Below are positions 63,493 through 64,000 of a stretch of DNA of 64,000 bases, one piece after another. Position 1 is the first letter of the stretch; each line of letters opens with the position of its first letter. This DNA is from Prolixibacteraceae bacterium (GTDB lineage: Bacteria > Bacteroidota > Bacteroidia > Bacteroidales > Prolixibacteraceae), in NCBI GenBank assembly GCA_019720755.1, contig CP081303.1, positions 3,207,501 through 3,271,500 of the forward strand, read 5' to 3'. The position numbers and the translations under genes were made by a program. The notes under the pieces are model-generated. The model did not search any database, was not told where the DNA came from, and saw nothing but the letters and a program-made list of their open reading frames with translations.

Positions 63493-64000
63493 ATGAAAAG
63501 AGTAAAGCTTTGGGACAAAGAATTTGAGGTTTCTTATCCAAATCAGCAGATTGTTGCTGCTGTTAAAGATATGGCAGTTAAGATGAAGAAAGATTTAGAA
63601 GGGAAAGAGCCTTTATTTCTATGTGTCCTAAATGGATGTTTTATGTTCGCAGCCGATCTTCTAAAAGAGGTTGAACTAACTGATGCAGAGGTGTCATTTG
63701 TAAAGTTGGCTTCTTATGAAGGAACTCAAACAACAGAAAATATAAAACAGTTGATTGGTTTGAATGAAGATATCAAAGGTCGTACTGTTGTGATTGTTGA
63801 GGATATTGTAGACTCCGGTTTTACAATTGCAAACCTTATTGACCAAGTAACTGAAAGAGGAGCAGCTGATATTAAAGTAGCGACTTTACTATATAAGCCA
63901 AAAGCATTGAAGAAAGATGTTACAGTTGACTATGTAGGGTTAGAAATACCAAATGACTTTATCGTAGGTTATGGCCTTGATTATGATGGCAGAGGTCGTA
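63493..64000 (+). CDS. hpt: Hypoxanthine phosphoribosyltransferase (3' end beyond window)
   Basis: A purine-salvage enzyme that makes IMP or GMP from hypoxanthine or guanine and PRPP. The visible 169 codons start MKRVKLWDKEFEVSYP. They contain LCVLNGCFMFAADLL (PPi loop region), the flexible-loop SYEG, the PRPP motif VVIVEDIVDSGFTI with the two acidic residues, LLYKPKAL and DFIVGYGLDYDGRGR. The family is about 175-180 residues, so only about ten residues are missing past the window end. Confidence 0.95.
   Translation, partial: MKRVKLWDKEFEVSYPNQQIVAAVKDMAVKMKKDLEGKEPLFLCVLNGCFMFAADLLKEVELTDAEVSFVKLASYEGTQTTENIKQLIGLNEDIKGRTVVIVEDIVDSGFTIANLIDQVTERGAADIKVATLLYKPKALKKDVTVDYVGLEIPNDFIVGYGLDYDGRGR

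Overview
The window reads as chromosomal DNA of a low-GC member of the Bacteroidota. The supporting signs are a MurF-alanine racemase fusion, two secreted proteins with type IX secretion (T9SS) C-terminal tails, a GLPGLI-family protein paired with an outer-membrane barrel protein, a TTTG/TAnnTTTG-type promoter before gpmI, and almost no Shine-Dalgarno sequences. The gene set resembles marine Marinilabiliales/Prolixibacteraceae-like bacteria, but the genus cannot be fixed from this sequence alone.

Layout. Bases 1-1150 are the downstream edge of an rRNA operon: the 3' end of a normal 5S gene, then five tandem units of 213-215 bp, each carrying an abnormal 5S-like sequence. An ISL3-family insertion sequence (1457-2757) separates this from a surface-polysaccharide locus (2831-17491): ugd, wzz, two glycosyltransferases, wzy, wzx, a TupA-like ATP-grasp protein, two more glycosyltransferases, gmd and fcl. 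The locus should make and export a polymer that uses GDP-L-fucose and probably a UDP-glucuronate-derived sugar. It is interrupted at 11210-13330 by a decayed ISL3-type transposase gene that itself carries a complete ISAs1-family element with a 10-bp target duplication.

From 17526 to 36 kb are mostly housekeeping genes: meaB, lysC-lysA, rsmI, tdk, murF-alr, gpmI, a U32/RlhA-type peptidase-like protein, and era-der. Between them lie small lipoproteins, a coiled-coil protein with 16-residue repeats, and a discoidin-type secreted protein. A second, nearly identical ISL3 copy (37162-38462, opposite strand) sits exactly behind the der terminator. Then follow a Sel1-repeat protein, ispE-mfd, a large M43 metalloprotease with a T9SS tail, an isochorismatase-like hydrolase with a CBS-less KdsD, a UbiD-family decarboxylase, a GLPGLI/outer-membrane protein pair, an aminotransferase divergent from alanine dehydrogenase, an acyltransferase, a helix-hairpin-helix plus barrel protein, purE, and the start of hpt, which runs off the window end.

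The least ordinary signals are the abnormal 5S-like tandem array; two gene-free intergenic regions (around 24078-24160 and 52556-52650) that share TA steps at exact 11-bp spacing with TACCC-rich motifs and inverted symmetry; a small secreted-protein gene that looks frameshifted just after its signal peptide; and the layered insertion-sequence history of the polysaccharide locus. No CRISPR array, tRNA, phage or recognisable defence system was seen.
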